Assembly (NCBI GenBank): GCA_009731375.1
Contig: BJOX01000195.1
Span: forward strand, 575,626-639,625
Origin: Paulinella micropora
Lineage: Eukaryota > Cercozoa > Imbricatea > Euglyphida
Reading direction: 5' to 3'
Length of the DNA stretch: 64,000 nucleotides
In this document: piece after piece, positions 1-62,566 of the stretch
Numbering within the stretch: position 1 is the first letter of the stretch
How the letters are laid out: every line of letters begins with the position of its first letter
Translations under genes and position numbers: made by a program
Notes under the pieces: generated by a model
Seen by the model: only the letters and a program-made list of their open reading frames with translations
What the model was told of the DNA's origin: nothing
Databases searched by the model: none

Positions 1-96
1 AAAAACAAAAACAAAACTTGTTCTGCAAAGCAAAGGGGCGAGCACGGTCACTCGTGGTCTGGTAAACCCCTGTTAATAAATAACTATTCTTGAAAG
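1..96 (+). repeat. Left terminal repeat of the retroelement
   Basis: The segment from TGCAAAGCAAAGGGGCGAGC to the end of CTATTCTTGAAAGT matches 7108-7189 except for a few substitutions and a short insertion, and matches 8153-8219. The part before position 24 is similar but weaker, and the repeat may extend left of the window. Confidence 0.8.
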
Positions 97-165
97 TTAA
101 ATTAGCATCCTCGCCCTCCTTAGGGTTCGGGATTCGACACGTCTGGCTCACCAGACCGCCTACGA

Positions 166-669
166 ATGAGCAATCTTCGTAGAGACAAGCCCTCACGCCC
201 TGGCGAAGACTCAAGGAGTTACAACTATGGACATCAAGTTCGAAGACGTCATGGCTCAGACCGAAGGAGAAGCAGGTCAACTTCACCATACCGTGGAAGA
301 AGGTCGAGTTCCCCTCGCAACACCTACCGACATAACCCCAACAACAGCATGATACGAGACGTCGTCATGAGGAGCAGAGAGGAAGAAGCCCAGCTAGAAG
401 CCAACATAGCTCCTACTCAGGCAAGATACGATCCCCTTCCCCACGAACAAACAGACGCTATTCTCCAAACAGCAACAGACCACGTAGTCACAGAAGCGAA
501 CAACACACCTGACATGACTCAACCTCACAACAAAGTTCTAAGCAAAGCCGCGATCAACCCTCGTCACTCTACGAAGACAAGAACAAGTTCGTTCACGCTC
601 TCAATCGGCCTCCACTACAGCCACTACACCCACAAAGCAGGAATATGGTGCCTCATTCAACCCCCCTGA
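166..669 (+). pseudogene. Retroelement ORF1-like fragment, Arg/Ser-rich
   Basis: An open frame of 167 codons begins just inside the left repeat. Its first 60 residues are rich in Arg and Ser (RRSRSTSPYRGRRSSSPRN), like a basic nucleic-acid-binding leader. The frame is lost at 669, and more non-repetitive coding-like sequence continues in other frames at 686-910. This is probably the N-terminal part of the element's first protein, broken by framesh shifts or stops. I do not recognise a domain. Confidence 0.4.
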
Positions 670-1036
670 TCCCTATGGCAAAGGTATGGAACGTATCTGG
701 AAAAAGAGAGAAGAAGAAAGGAAGAACGAACAGCAACAAGCAAAACAACGACCTCGAAACAAACACCAAGCCACCCCACTGCACTTTGATCGCTTAGCAA
801 CTTTGGACGTCTGCCACACCACTCTTTTGATGCAATTTACCAATGGACAAGCTACCGACTGGAAGTATAACTTACTCTCAAAGAGTCAAAAGGTAGAACT
901 GGGTGCTTAGAACGATCAAGAGCCCAAAGACGAGGAACGCATCAACGAATGGGTCAAGATTCCCCCGTCGCGAACACCACGCCCTCCACTCATCCCATTC
1001 TACGGAGGACCACACCGTAACTTTATTGAAACTCGT

Positions 1037-1396
1037 ATGGCCCAAATAAAGGACAACTCAACCAACAAAATCAAACGATCAGCCCTAGACATGGCCATGA
1101 TTGAAGCAGCAAAAGCAGGTCATGTCCGATCTCCGAAAGATCCAAAACTGCAATGCATCTCGTTTGAAGGTATGATGTTCCTTCTCTCCAAAAACGGATA
1201 CTGGTCTTGGAAGTTAGTAGCACACCTTTACGACCGTCTACATGCCGTTCACATCTCCACTAATCGTGAACCCGGAACGCGAGAGAATGAAGCTCTAACA
1301 GCGAACGAGATCATGCGTCATTCCCATTTCTCCCACATCTCCAGCCTTTGGTTCGACACCCTCAAGAAGTCCGTTCATCAACAGAAACAACAATGA
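1037..1396 (+). pseudogene. Retroelement ORF fragment, unknown domain
   Basis: A 119-codon open frame of ordinary amino-acid composition reads as a globular protein piece (it includes KNGYWSWKLVAHLYDRLHAV). It lies in line with the element's other frames and is probably part of one longer broken protein with 166-669 and 1419-1988. Function is not recognised. Confidence 0.4.
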
Positions 1397-1418
1397 AAAT
1401 GGGAGAAGCTCTCAACGA

Positions 1419-3452
1419 TTGCCTAGCAAAAGCCCTCCTCTCAATGCTGTCCTACATCGAGTCACACTACGAAGATACTGCATCGTAAAGGACTTCCGCC
1501 AAGTACCGATCAGACCCACTCAGCAACGCACACTACACCCATCTGACGAAACAGAACAACCGGGAGCACTTGCACGAGAACCTGCACCTGCAATTATCAA
1601 ACGCAAAGATAGAACTGCCCCTTCCGACGTAACAAAACCGACCAAGAGGGGTAAGAAGGAATTGACTGGTGAAGCCACCGGCGAGCTTGCTAACACTGAA
1701 GATACGACTACCGTTGCCAACAAACAAAGCATGGCGAGAACTGCGAACACTGACCCTCTGGAAAATGCATCTCAAGCAAGCAGCTCATCGAGCTCCCGTT
1801 CGGAATCCCCCTTGCCATCATCGCAGCCGCCCTCCCTGCCTACGAAACTACCGAAAGTAGCATCTGGCAAGCAAGAACGACAACAGGAACTGCAAGAAGA
1901 GGTAGACGAAGAAGAAGAAGATGAAATGGTCACCCCTACCAACTTTCGCAACTCCCATGGCTCATCCCATCAAAGTCTCTGCCCTTAACTAAAATCTCAG
2001 CCTACTACACCTCCAGTGACCCTGCCGATGACGATGAACCTGATATACTAGCAGATGATGCTATCTTATACACTGCTCTAGGGCACGACCCACGACCTAA
2101 CCATCTCCATCTTTCACGAAGACAAGCAAGGCTACAAGCGAGGTCACTGCCCAACCCAATCAACTTTTCTAACTTGCCCTTGCCTCGAACTATAGCCCGA
2201 CGTCAAGTCAATGCGGCTTCCCTGACCCCAAGCCCATTGGATTCGTCGTCTTCGTCATCGTCCTCGTCATCATCGTCCTCGTCATCGTCGTCGATGACTC
2301 AAGCCCGTGCCAATATTGGCCCGGAAGACCAACTCCTTACGTACCAACTTGCTGATAAGGAGCACAACGCGTTGAAAACGCTTCTAGCAAACATATCAGC
2401 GATTGAAGAACTTCTAAAACAAGCTCGAGGAGCAGTAACAACTACACAACAACAAACTGTGACAAGCAGCGCTTCCCTAACCAACACTGCCAACAACCCC
2501 ACTCGAAGGACCCACTGCAACGCATGTTTCGTCTGTAGTGAGTAATGCTATCCGTGAAGCGCCCCCTTGCTCGAACACGCCCACAACGACCGCCAGCAAT
2601 AGCAGCAGCAGCAGCAACAGCAGCCCACCAAAGCAACAACTGGAGACCGGCAGCAATAAAGACCAACTCGACAATCAAGCCCCGCCTACAGATAACACCA
2701 GCAACCCCAGCAAACAAAAGCTACCGCCCACCCTTGCCAACCCTACAAGCACACCGGAAGAAACTGCCCAATCGACGAAAGACAAAGCTGGACTAGCGCC
2801 ACTGCCCTCCCCCGAAGCCGCTGGAAAAACTGAGGAAAAGGACAAGGTAGCAGACCAGGAGCAAGCTAAGAAAGATAGTCCGGAGCTGAAAGCCAAACAA
2901 TCTAAGGTTGATTCCAAGGACTCTACCCCTGTGAAGCAAGCCACCTCTGCTCTGTCTCCAACTGGAGTGCGTACCTCAAGCCGAAATGCAAAGAAAGACA
3001 AGAATGCTAAGAAAGACAACAATGCCAAGAAAGACAAGAAGCGTTACTGCGTACTCTCCGCAAATTCAAAAACAGGATACGCACCCTTGTATAACTGCCG
3101 AAGTGGACCTCTGTTGACGCCCAGCGGCACAGTCTCCATAGCCATATCCACCAACTTCAGCATTGCCAGAAGACTCTTCAAACTATCCAGTACCCAACTC
3201 CTCAACTCAAGACTAGCCCTCATCCAGTCCAGAAGAATCCGTTGGTCTGCCTACACACCCCTTATGAAAACAACCTACTACATGCTAATCGCAGCTCTTA
3301 CCTTCAATAAAACCGACCCCGCCCTACGTCGTTTTAAACCCATTTTCCATCTACTGCAACGTCAAAACAGAGCAGCTTTTCCGTTCAACATCCCCCAACC
3401 CTGGCCGCATGCAAGCTATCTACGGCATAGTCGCACCCGGCACTGTACATAG
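1419..3452 (+). pseudogene. Retroelement low-complexity coding remnants
   Basis: Open frames at 1419-1988, 2174-2545 and 2538-3452 follow each other. They are rich in Ser, Thr, Lys and Glu, with a poly-Ser tract encoded by a TCG/TCA microsatellite at about 2239-2295 and a short Lys-Asp/Asn repeat near 2990-3045. After about 3060 the composition becomes ordinary and hydrophobic-aromatic. This looks like a disordered linker followed by the start of a folded region. Frame changes suggest decay. Confidence 0.35.
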
Positions 3453-3681
3453 CTACATAGAAGAATCCTTTTAATGGGAAAGGAGAATGAAATCAGAATT
3501 CCGTGGAATGCGAAACTTCGCGACCTCGAAACAACACCAGCCAGGACAAACTCGCCACCTCGCATATGGAAACCAACTTGGCATGCATCGTTTCGTTTCG
3601 ATACCCCTCATCCTAATGGGAGCCCTCCCGCAATCAGAAACACAAATGGAGCAAGACTAAGCCCGAACCAACCGACAAAGT

Positions 3682-4353
3682 ATGGAAGCAAAGTTCATCG
3701 CCTGGTTAAAGCCGACCCTCAACATGAGACGAAGAGCCTACCCCACAGCAACGTTCCGCACCAATGCCAACAAAAAACCTTTCTCTCGTCACCGACTAGT
3801 ATTCCCACATGAAGTCTGCGACTATGATTCCTCATTTGTATGCTCCATGCAATGCAAAAGCTTTGCCAATGCCCAACGGCACACTTGCAACCTTACTTTT
3901 TGGGAAGCCATACCCATCCATGGATCTCCACTTATACGCCACTCCATCTCTGCGATCTTTGACGACCTCGACCCCAACACTATCTTTCAGCTTCAAAAGC
4001 ATGGAAATAATCATGGCCTAGACGATTGGGACTACCTCTCCCGTTTCTATGGAACCACGAAAATTTACGAAGGATCTCAGATATCACCCCGCCAACCGTA
4101 TGTACTACTGCGTTCGACTGCAGCCCGCTGCCATCTGATGCGACCAGAAGTCCACTGCCTACTACGCCTGTCCAATTCAGGAGCAACCCTTGAACTAACC
4201 GAAAATCTACACGTTGAGCTTATCGCCTACCATGGATCAACCACATACGAAGAGCAACAGCCTACCAAGCACTACGTTTACGGCAGCAAGCGAACAACAT
4301 TGAAAATCACCGCACCAAACTCTACGCATGCAATGTACTATCGCACCACCTGA
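3682..4353 (+). pseudogene. Retroelement coding fragment upstream of the RT
   Basis: A 223-codon open frame (overlapping 3474-3812 in another frame) encodes an ordinary-composition protein. A Cys/His cluster near residues 54-70 (VCSMQCKSFANAQRHTC) could bind metal, but it does not fit the standard retroviral CCHC knuckle. A further coding-like frame follows at 4374-4703. I do not recognise either domain. Confidence 0.4.
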
Positions 4354-4917
4354 GAAAGAAACACCCCCTTATCTTGTCCAACAGAACCTACATCTTGGAA
4401 GCAAACGACAGAATGTGCGTTACAAGAGGAATTCTCCGCACCTTACAAGGACTTATGCTACGGATCTTCCTCCCTGACAACAACATGAGGAAAACCCTTC
4501 TCTCCCTATGCAAAGTGAGCTATAAAAAGCCAGCCTCAATTGCGTCCCGCCTCATCAACGCCCCAAGACATCTTGCACGTTTCAAACTCCAATCAGACTC
4601 AATGAAAAACCTGCCTGTACTTGCCGAAGCTGGGACAGAAGCATCTGGGTATCACATGCCTCATTCCATCTGGCATCACAGGAAGGAACCTTGGGAAAGA
4701 TAGGCAAACTCAGTGCCGCCACCATACTGCATCCTACATCTAGCTTGTCTTAAAGTCACTCCTCAAGTCAACTATTACCTTCGTGAAACGAATCCAGACT
4801 GCCCTACGTCTCCCCACCATTGACTTCGAATGAAATCAGTCTATCATCGACAGCAAACAAAACAAATCAGCTTCAGAGGGACTCGACTGCAAAACCTGGA
4901 TTAGCCTTCTCTACGCC

Positions 4918-6563
4918 ATGGCCGAACAGCTACCGCACCGTAACAAGTATCGACCTGACCGCCTCATTGACAAATACAAAACCCTGACTGAAACCTGCCC
5001 CGATCCGCCCTCGAAATCAATCACAGAGAAGGATATCTTGCAAGCAAGGATACGGCTCTCCCGAATGGTAGTTCAAGCCCTTGACAAAAACAACAATCAA
5101 CTATGGGTTGAGTGCCCAGTCCTAACCTGGGAACGCATACAAAAAGAAGTAGTCAAAGCACCCTCCTTCCTCTATGTCGACGTAAACCGAACCGATCTAC
5201 TGAATGCCTACCGAACAGACTTTGAACGACACAACCTCCAACGTTTCTGCTCACTTCGAATTCGCAAATTGCTATCCACTCAACTACTTTATTACCCTAA
5301 AAACAAAGATCCTGCCAACAAAACTCGACTAATCTGCAACCAAGCCCGATCGCCCTGGCGCTCCATCCTCCGTAGAGTAGGCAAGATTTTCAGCTTCCTC
5401 ACTGTAGAACTCTCCCATCGTGTGCGCACCTTTAACCTAAACAGACTTGATGAAATACACCTCCATCTGAACCGCGCGTATAATACTTTCTCTAACAGCA
5501 ATACGAACAACGCTTCTGGACGTACCATAAAAGTTTTCCAATTCGACGTAAAACAGATGTTCACGTGGTTGGCCCAATCTAGTGCGATGCAATCTCTACG
5601 TTTCGCCCTGGCCAACACCATCTTCAACCCTCCCAAATCCAGAAACTGGAAACCAGTAGTATACATTTCAAAAACCCTTACAACAAATGGAAAATACGAT
5701 ATTGGATGGAACCGGAGCTACGCCCCACAAGACTATATTGCCTTCACATTTGATGACATAATCAATATTGTGTCACTGGACTTTGCTCATTCTCACTTCA
5801 TTATTGGCGATGCCGTTTTCGTCCAAAAAGATGGCTGTGCGATTGGTGGCTATCTATCCTCCCCTCTCGCGCAAATGAAATGCATGTGTGACGAAGCCGT
5901 CCTAATCCGAACGCTACTTACGCCGTCATCTAGAAAACACTTCTACGGAATACGCCAAATCGACGACCTCCTACTGCTTATACTAGCAAATTGGCACGAT
6001 GAACTGGAAGTCCAAGAAGCACAGAGAATACTTCAGGCGATACGACTGACTCTGGAACAACAACAGAATCACCATTACGACCCCATGCCTACACAGGCGG
6101 CCTTGAACTGGAAGAAAACAAACTCGAACCGATCAACAACACTTTCGAGGTGGATTTTGCGGGAACGTCAATACAGATGCATCAGGACCCGGCCCTGGGA
6201 TTCAACATCCGACCTCTTTTCAAGAACTGGAAGCAGATGATGTCCCATACTCCCCCTATATCGACCATACAATACTCCATGCAACTCTGGTCGGCATGTT
6301 AGCCAACTTTGCACGCCAAACAAACTCAGAAAACCTTCTCCTATCAGCGACGTTACAACTAATGGTCGAAATACCCTACCCATGCTCCGTTTGGAAAGCT
6401 GCGCTTGATCGAGTATACCAACTCTGCCGAAGAATGGGGTGACCTCGCCATCGTCATTCGGACCTTTGCCCGTCTACCGGAGGATGTGCGTAGTACCCTG
6501 ACATATGCCGAGCAATGGCAGCTCTTAAGAAGCACCTTTCCACAAGCCACTGACTCGTGGTAA
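4918..6563 (+). pseudogene. Reverse transcriptase, frameshifted
   Basis: The open frame 4918-6240 carries the RT palm motifs in order: FDVKQMFTWL (motif A, Asp plus Lys), DGCAIGGYLSSPLAQ (the Gly-rich motif with SSPLA), and IRQIDDLLLL (the active-site pair is IDD rather than YxDD). The protein does not end there. From about 6063 the frame with YTGGLELEEN continues to about 6300. A third frame with PYIDHTILHATLVG covers about 6242-6442, and the last part (GDLAIVIRTFARLPEDV) returns to the second frame and stops at 6561-6563. This implies at least three frame changes. The post-palm part resembles the thumb of Penelope-like RTs, but family placement is inference and a divergent LINE-type RT is possible. 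Confidence 0.75.
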
Positions 6564-7073
6564 CTATTCCAGCATAGTCATTACCCCTTAGATCTATTTC
6601 CAACTATAAATCATAGTCACCATCGACGATACTCCAATTACATACCTATACACATTTTCTAACACTCCTTCTTGGCCTGCAAGCTCCCGGTCTGACTAAA
6701 CGGGGGAACTAATAAATTCACTCAGGAACTACAAATATTTACCTTTACCTTTAATAATGACCGATTACTTACCATGCAATACAGCGAAATCCAACTTATT
6801 TCTATTTTTTACCAGTAATTTCCCTTCCTAGGTGCACCTGACAATTTCCTTTTTACTTTTACAATTTCCTCTTTTACATATATCAACTTGTATTTTTCTC
6901 TCACTGGCCGTACGAACGAACCTTCCACTCTAATACAACTACATCCGTTACAATACAACCAAAACCAATTCACTTCCACAGACTTCCCTTTCAGAACCTT
7001 GAAAGTGAGCACAGCTCGCACGAACTAATAAACATACTTACCCTGCCCTTTACCTTAATGCCCTTACCCTTAA

Positions 7074-7189
7074 ACCAAAAACAAAACCCTACACTTACTT
7101 GTACCGTGCTGCAAAGCAAAGGGGCGAGCACGGTTACTTGTGGTCTGGTAAACCCGGCACCCTGTTAATAAATAACTATTCTTGAAAGT
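7074..7189 (+). repeat. Right terminal repeat of the retroelement
   Basis: Matches the left repeat at 1-96. Relative to it there is a short insertion (GGCAC) around 7157. Confidence 0.8.
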
Positions 7190-7245
7190 AATGAATGATG
7201 ATGGCTAAAAAGCAAAAAGATCAGGGAAGCTAGGGTTTAGTGATA

Positions 7246-7519
7246 TTGCTGTTGACATTCAAGACAACAAAAAAAATTGATTTTTCTGTTTTGGTTGGAA
7301 TTTCAGTTTTGGTTGGAATTTTGATTTTGGGTGAAAATTTGAATTTTTCAAATTAACTGCTATATTCGTCCGCAAAATATCGTAAATTTTTGCGAAACGT
7401 TACCGTTAAATTTGAAAATTTGAATTTTTGTCACAAAAATGAAAAACTGTCACAAAAATGAAAATCTGACACAAAAATGAAAAACTAATTTTTGTTGTTG
7501 TCTTGAATGTCAACAGCAA
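7246..7519. mobile_element. MITE with Tc1/mariner-type ends
   Basis: A 274-bp AT-rich element bounded by inverted repeats starting TTGCTGTTGACATTCAAGAC. The right end (about 7490-7519) is the near-perfect reverse complement. Both sides are flanked by TA (7244-7245 and 7520-7521), the target duplication expected for Tc1/mariner elements. It has no coding capacity. Near the right end the motif CACAAAAATGAAAA occurs three times in tandem (about 7431-7485). Confidence 0.8.
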
Positions 7520-7540
7520 TAGTATAAACTGAATTATTAA

Positions 7541-7926
7541 TATTAGTAATGAGAAATACGATTCCTAGACTCACTGATCATAGTTCATTTTTTGACGACC
7601 TTTCTGACGATTGGTTTTTGCTTCAACCTTTCTAGATCGAAATCATTATAATTTATTAAGGAAATCTGATTTTTAATTGATGTAACATTTAGAGTGACTC
7701 TGATTCAAACATCAATTTATTAATATGTATATAAAAAGTTAGAAAGTTTGCCGGTGCCGGATATTGATATCATTAATAATATTAGTTCGGAACATTCGTA
7801 TTAATGTAATATTAATAGTTATAATCCGACGCGGCATTATTGTTATTAATAACATGCAAGAAAGCAAGAAGCACACACAGGTGACCTCCATTTTGTATTT
7901 CATCAGAATCAGTAGTGTTTATAATT
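7541..7926. other. AT-rich spacer with no gene seen
   Basis: The stretch has runs of ATTAATAATATTA and one 76-codon open frame with no recognisable features. I see no supported gene or RNA here. Confidence 0.5.
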
Positions 7927-8219
7927 TCCCATTTCACCCATATCAACTTGTAATTTTTCTCTCACTGGCCGTGCTACTTAACCTTCCACTCTAACAGAAC
8001 TACATCCGTTACCACGCAACCACAACCAATTCCTCACCGCAAACTTACTAACAAGAACCTCCGAAGTCAGCACAGCTCACACGCACCGAAAAACACATCT
8101 ACCTTGCCCCTTACCTTACTTGAACGAAACTCTTCACTTAATTGTACTAACGGCAAAGGGGTGAGCACGGTCACTCGTGGTCTGGTAAACCCCTGTTAAT
8201 AAATAACTATTCTTGAAAA
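7927..8219 (+). mobile_element. 5'-truncated second copy of the retroelement 3' end
   Basis: The sequence parallels 6865-7189 at moderate divergence, sharing ATATCAACTTGTA, TTTTTCTCTCACTGGCCGT and the terminal GCACGGTCACTCGTGG block. Homology starts abruptly near 7927 and ends at the same 3' terminus as the long copy. This is the pattern of incomplete reverse transcription by target-primed retrotransposons. It contains no intact coding region. Confidence 0.7.
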
Positions 8220-8863
8220 TTAAAAGGGCGGACTGCCAGCACCAGATCCCAAGAAAGCAACTTCGGCCGAAGCCACAAAACTTTGGTTTTCCTTCAAGTG
8301 ACCAAGGTTTCCGCACTACTTTTAACGCAAACACTGTTTTAATAAAACACCTGCCACTAGTAATAATGAATAAGTGGGAAGCTGAAGAGATAAAATGGAA
8401 GTGGTATCACTTTTATTGACGCAATGCTTGGCACAATGTTGGAGCCGTTGGGGAAAAAAACAAAAAAAATCGTGGTGGAAAAACAGCGTGACAGACTGAC
8501 GCACGCACGCACAGACAGACAGAGGAATTTTGCCCTGGATTCATTCACTGCGGGCGAATATTTTAATATTACAACGGGAGGAGCACTAAAGTGGCGCTTG
8601 AGGGATTTAATATAACATTATATACACAATATTGCATTCATACACATGTATCATTCCCTGAGGGAGAGTAGGGGAAGAAAAAAGAGAAGGTAGCATAAAT
8701 AATTTACATTCACTCTTGGAATCATTCAATTCAGAACCTCGCAAGTAATCAAAAGGAAAACGGGTGACTGACATGTTTTTGAAGTCCAACAGAAGGAGAA
8801 AGAAGGAGAGTAGGAGGAGGAAGAAAAGCAGGAGAAAGAGAAACAGGAGGAAGAAAAGGAGTC

Positions 8864-8915
<52 letters not shown>

Positions 8916-8993
8916 TAGTAGTGGTAGAGGAGGTTCTGGCCCAAGTGGTCAAGTCGCACCCGCAGCGTGAAATCCCTGCTAGTGAGAAAGTAG
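8220..8993. other. Downstream flank of the 66-exon gene, with an AGT repeat
   Basis: This stretch follows the stop codon of the minus-strand gene. It is unique sequence apart from an AGT array at about 8862-8912. No confident polyadenylation signal could be singled out and no other gene is supported. Confidence 0.45.
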
Positions 8994-58644
<49,651 letters not shown>

Positions 58645-58854
58645 CCTGAGCTAGATTACAACCCGCAAGCTTGTTCTTCTCCCTACAAATTTGCAGAGGC
58701 CTTCTTCTCTCAGAATACAAAACAGAAAAAGAAGCAGAAGAGTACACGAAGAAGAAAAATATCTGCATTGTTGTAGATCTTAGGGTCGATGCAACATCAT
58801 TACAATCATTATGACTATTATTAATATTTTATTATTGTTGTGGTTGTTGTTGTT

Positions 58855-58890
<36 letters not shown>

Positions 58891-59035
58891 GCTGCTGCTG
58901 CTGCTGCTGCTGTTACTGCTGCTGCTGCTGCTGTTGTTGTTGTTGTTGTCGTCGTCGTCGTCGTTGTTGTTGTTCAATTTAATAATAATAAAACTTAAAC
59001 AAAGTACTTAAAATGCAAGATGGTGTGTGGCTACG

Positions 59036-59093
<58 letters not shown>

Positions 59094-59364
59094 AAATTTA
59101 ATTACAGTAATTAAACCAATCGCACGATGGTGCATGGGTAACGGCCTTTAAACCCACTTAAAGACAAGTTGTTGTTGGTGTTGTTGTTGTTGTTGTTGTT
59201 GTTTTGTTGTTGTTGAATTTAATAATAATAATACAACTTAAACAAAGCATTTAACATGCAAGATGGTGTGTGGCTACGGCCTTCAATTGTTGTTGTTGTT
59301 GTTGTTGCTGCTGCTGCTACTGCTGCTCACTGTTGTTGTTGTTGTTTTTCTTCGCTGTGGTGGT

Positions 59365-59424
<60 letters not shown>

Positions 59425-60110
59425 GCTGTTGTTGTTGTTGTTGTTGTTGTTGCTGTTGTCGCTGTTATTGTTATCACCATCACTCTAAATGTTATAGTTT
59501 ATACATTACAAAAACACATGTTTCTCTTTTCATCTTGATTACTATGCTTGTGTCGTAATTTATTGAGAGAGACGACTGAAGAAGAGGAAGATGGAGAAGT
59601 CAAGCAATAGGAAGAGATCGAGAGGATATGGAAGATACAATGAGAGACGAAACAGAACAGAATATGTGTCAGATGAAGAGAAGAGAAGAGAGAGACGAAC
59701 AGAATTTGCATATGTGAACAACCGTTTCTGCTGTTTCTACAACTCAGGTCATTCTAAAGTACCTAAACAATTTAGGGTGGACTTTAGCAAGATGGCAATC
59801 TTCCGCTGCACTTTGGCCAAATCGCAAGAAAAAATTCGACAAAACACTGGAAAGGAGAAAGATGCAGGGATGAATGCATCTCTATCACAAATTTGAGACT
59901 GAGTTCGATCACCCGCGGGTAAGCTTTGTATTGATGTTCTGCCAACATGTTACCATGTGAGTACTCATGTGACTCTTTTACTTGACGTGTTTTAATAGAC
60001 AAATATTCAAGCTTATCGGATGAACGCTTGAAAACAAGCGACTTACAGTCGACTGAAAGCTATTACTTCTCTCTCTACGTGAAATGCTGTAGGGTGCGAG
60101 TGGCGGAGCG
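58645..60110. promoter_or_regulatory. Divergent intergenic region with GTT arrays
   Basis: This lies between the start codons of the minus-strand 66-exon gene and the plus-strand Piezo-like gene, so it should hold both promoters. GTT arrays (58840-58972, 59034-59093, 59168-59214, 59287-59466) alternate with three copies of a module ending in CAAGATGGTGTGTGGCTACG or a variant (about 58973-59035, 59094-59150, 59215-59283). I cannot point to a specific promoter element. Confidence 0.5.
59591..59896 (+). CDS. Hypothetical 101-residue ORF in the intergenic region
   Basis: An open frame starting MEKSSNRKRSRGYGRYNERR is Arg/Glu-rich in its first third and ordinary afterwards (RFCCFYNSGHSKVPKQFRV). 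It is non-repetitive but has no recognisable domain and no supporting splice or promoter evidence. It may be a small gene, a 5' UTR open frame of the Piezo-like gene, or chance. Confidence 0.25.
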   Translation: MEKSSNRKRSRGYGRYNERRNRTEYVSDEEKRRERRTEFAYVNNRFCCFYNSGHSKVPKQFRVDFSKMAIFRCTLAKSQEKIRQNTGKEKDAGMNASLSQI

Positions 60111-60499
60111 ATGATCGTCAGGACCTTGCGTATCGCGTATCCTTTATTGTTGCTCGGTGCAACGATATCTCGTTTCAACCTAATCAATTTCGTGTTTCTC
60201 ATCTTTCTTTTCTCCTACTTTTTGGCGCCCCCTATCTACGTCAACGCATCCCGATGGGAAAGGTACATATTCACTCTGTCTAGCCCACTCCCTCCCCCTT
60301 GTATGTATGCTTGTACGCATATATTCAGAAAACCAACTCTTATTGAACTAGTCACACATGCGCACACACATTTTACATATTTAGTTTACATGTGATCCTC
60401 AATAAAAAACCGTGAGAAATTTAACTAACAAGCGATGCGAGTTGTCTGCTGAAAGGGAGAGGGAGGGAAAGGGACAAGTTGGGCAGGGAGGCAAATAAA

Positions 60500-60531
<32 letters not shown>

Positions 60532-61025
60532 CTGACTGAATGATGTGGGTGAACAAGCTGGTGCATCGTTGTCTGCATCCTGTGTTGTTCTTGCTGGCCA
60601 GGTCACAAATCTGGTGGGCGCTTATTATGGTGTACACAACTCTGCTGTTCCTGGCTCAATCCATCTTCCAGATACTGGTTACATACATTAATATAACATA
60701 CATACAAACATACATACATACATACATACATACATACATACATACATACATACATAACATATACATACATATGTACATACATACATACATACATACATAC
60801 ATACATGCATACAGACATACAGACAGACAGACATACATACAATGTACATACATACATACATACATGCATACATACATACATACATACATACATACATACA
60901 TACATACATACATACAGGAATACATACATACATACATACATACATACATGCATATATACATACATACATACATAGATATATACATATATATATATCATAT
61001 ATATATATATATATACATTATACGC

Positions 61026-61112
<87 letters not shown>

Positions 61113-61125
61113 TATATATATACAT

Positions 61126-61156
<31 letters not shown>

Positions 61157-61197
61157 NNNNNNNNNNCATACATACATACACACATACAGACATACAG

Positions 61198-61228
<31 letters not shown>

Positions 61229-61269
61229 CATACGTACATACATACATACATACGTACATACATACATGA

Positions 61270-61304
<35 letters not shown>

Positions 61305-61329
61305 ATATGTATTATACACAATAAATTAA

Positions 61330-61360
<31 letters not shown>

Positions 61361-61475
61361 ATTAATAAATTAATAAATAAATAAATAAATTAATAAACGA
61401 ATAAATAAATATATATATATATATATATACATACATACATACATACATACATACATCCATACATACATGCATACA

Positions 61476-61507
<32 letters not shown>

Positions 61508-61685
61508 CATACATACATACATACATACATTCATACATACATACGTACATACATACATACATACATACATACATACATACATACACACATACACACATAC
61601 ATACATACGTACGTACGTACATACATACATACGTACATACATACATGCGTACATACATAAATACAAACGTACATACATACATACA

Positions 61686-61719
<34 letters not shown>

Positions 61720-62415
61720 CATACACACCATACATACACACCATACATACATACGTAAATACATACATACATACATACATACATACATACATACATACGC
61801 ACATACATACATACATACGTACATACATACATACGTACATACATACATACATACATACATACATACATGCATACAGACATACATACGTACATACGTACGT
61901 ACACATACGTACGTACGTACGTACGTACATACATACATACATACATACATACATACAAACTCACACACATACACATGCACATACACACACACATACATAC
62001 ATACATACATACATATATACATAAATACATTCAAAAATGCCTGTAGGTGGTGGCTGGCATAGCATCAGATTCAGACGTGTTGAAGTTTCTGGGACTGGTC
62101 AGAATACTTACTTTACTTACTTTACTTACTTTACTTACTTTACTTACTTTACTTACTCACTTTCGCATAGCATCAGACTCAGACGTGTTGAAGTTTCTGG
62201 GACTGGTCAGAAAACTTACTTTACTTTACTTACCTATTTTACTTACTTGCTTACTTACTTACTTGCTTACTTATTTAATTACTTACTTACTGACTCACTT
62301 ACTCAGACGTGTTGCAGTTTCTGGGACTGGTCAGAAAACTTACTTTACTTTTCTTACTGGTCAGAAAACTTACTTTACTTTTCTTACTTACGTTACTTAC
62401 TTACTTACTTGCTTG

Positions 62416-62461
<46 letters not shown>

Positions 62462-62532
62462 GACTCACTTACTCAGACGTGTTGCAGTTTCTGGGACTGT
62501 TCAGAAAACTTACTTTACTTTTCTTACTTACG

Positions 62533-62566
<34 letters not shown>

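Larger units (their letters stand above)
1..7189 (+). mobile_element. Degraded reverse-transcriptase retroelement with terminal direct repeats
   Basis: The segment carries a reverse-transcriptase frame at its 3' side, several non-repetitive open frames upstream, and closely similar sequence at both ends (about 1-96 and 7074-7189, sharing GCAAAGGGGCGAGCACGG and TTAATAAATAACTATTCTTG). The left repeat touches the window edge, so the true 5' end may lie outside. Just inside the left repeat is a GTCTGG/CCAGAC hairpin (141-156). The coding part is broken into frames that change several times, so this copy is probably dead, unless the breaks are assembly errors. The terminal repeats could be LTRs or the pseudo-LTRs of Penelope-like elements. 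I saw no integrase, RNase H or GIY-YIG motif. A 5'-truncated second copy of the 3' end follows at 7927-8219, which fits target-primed insertion better than LTR recombination. Confidence 0.75.
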
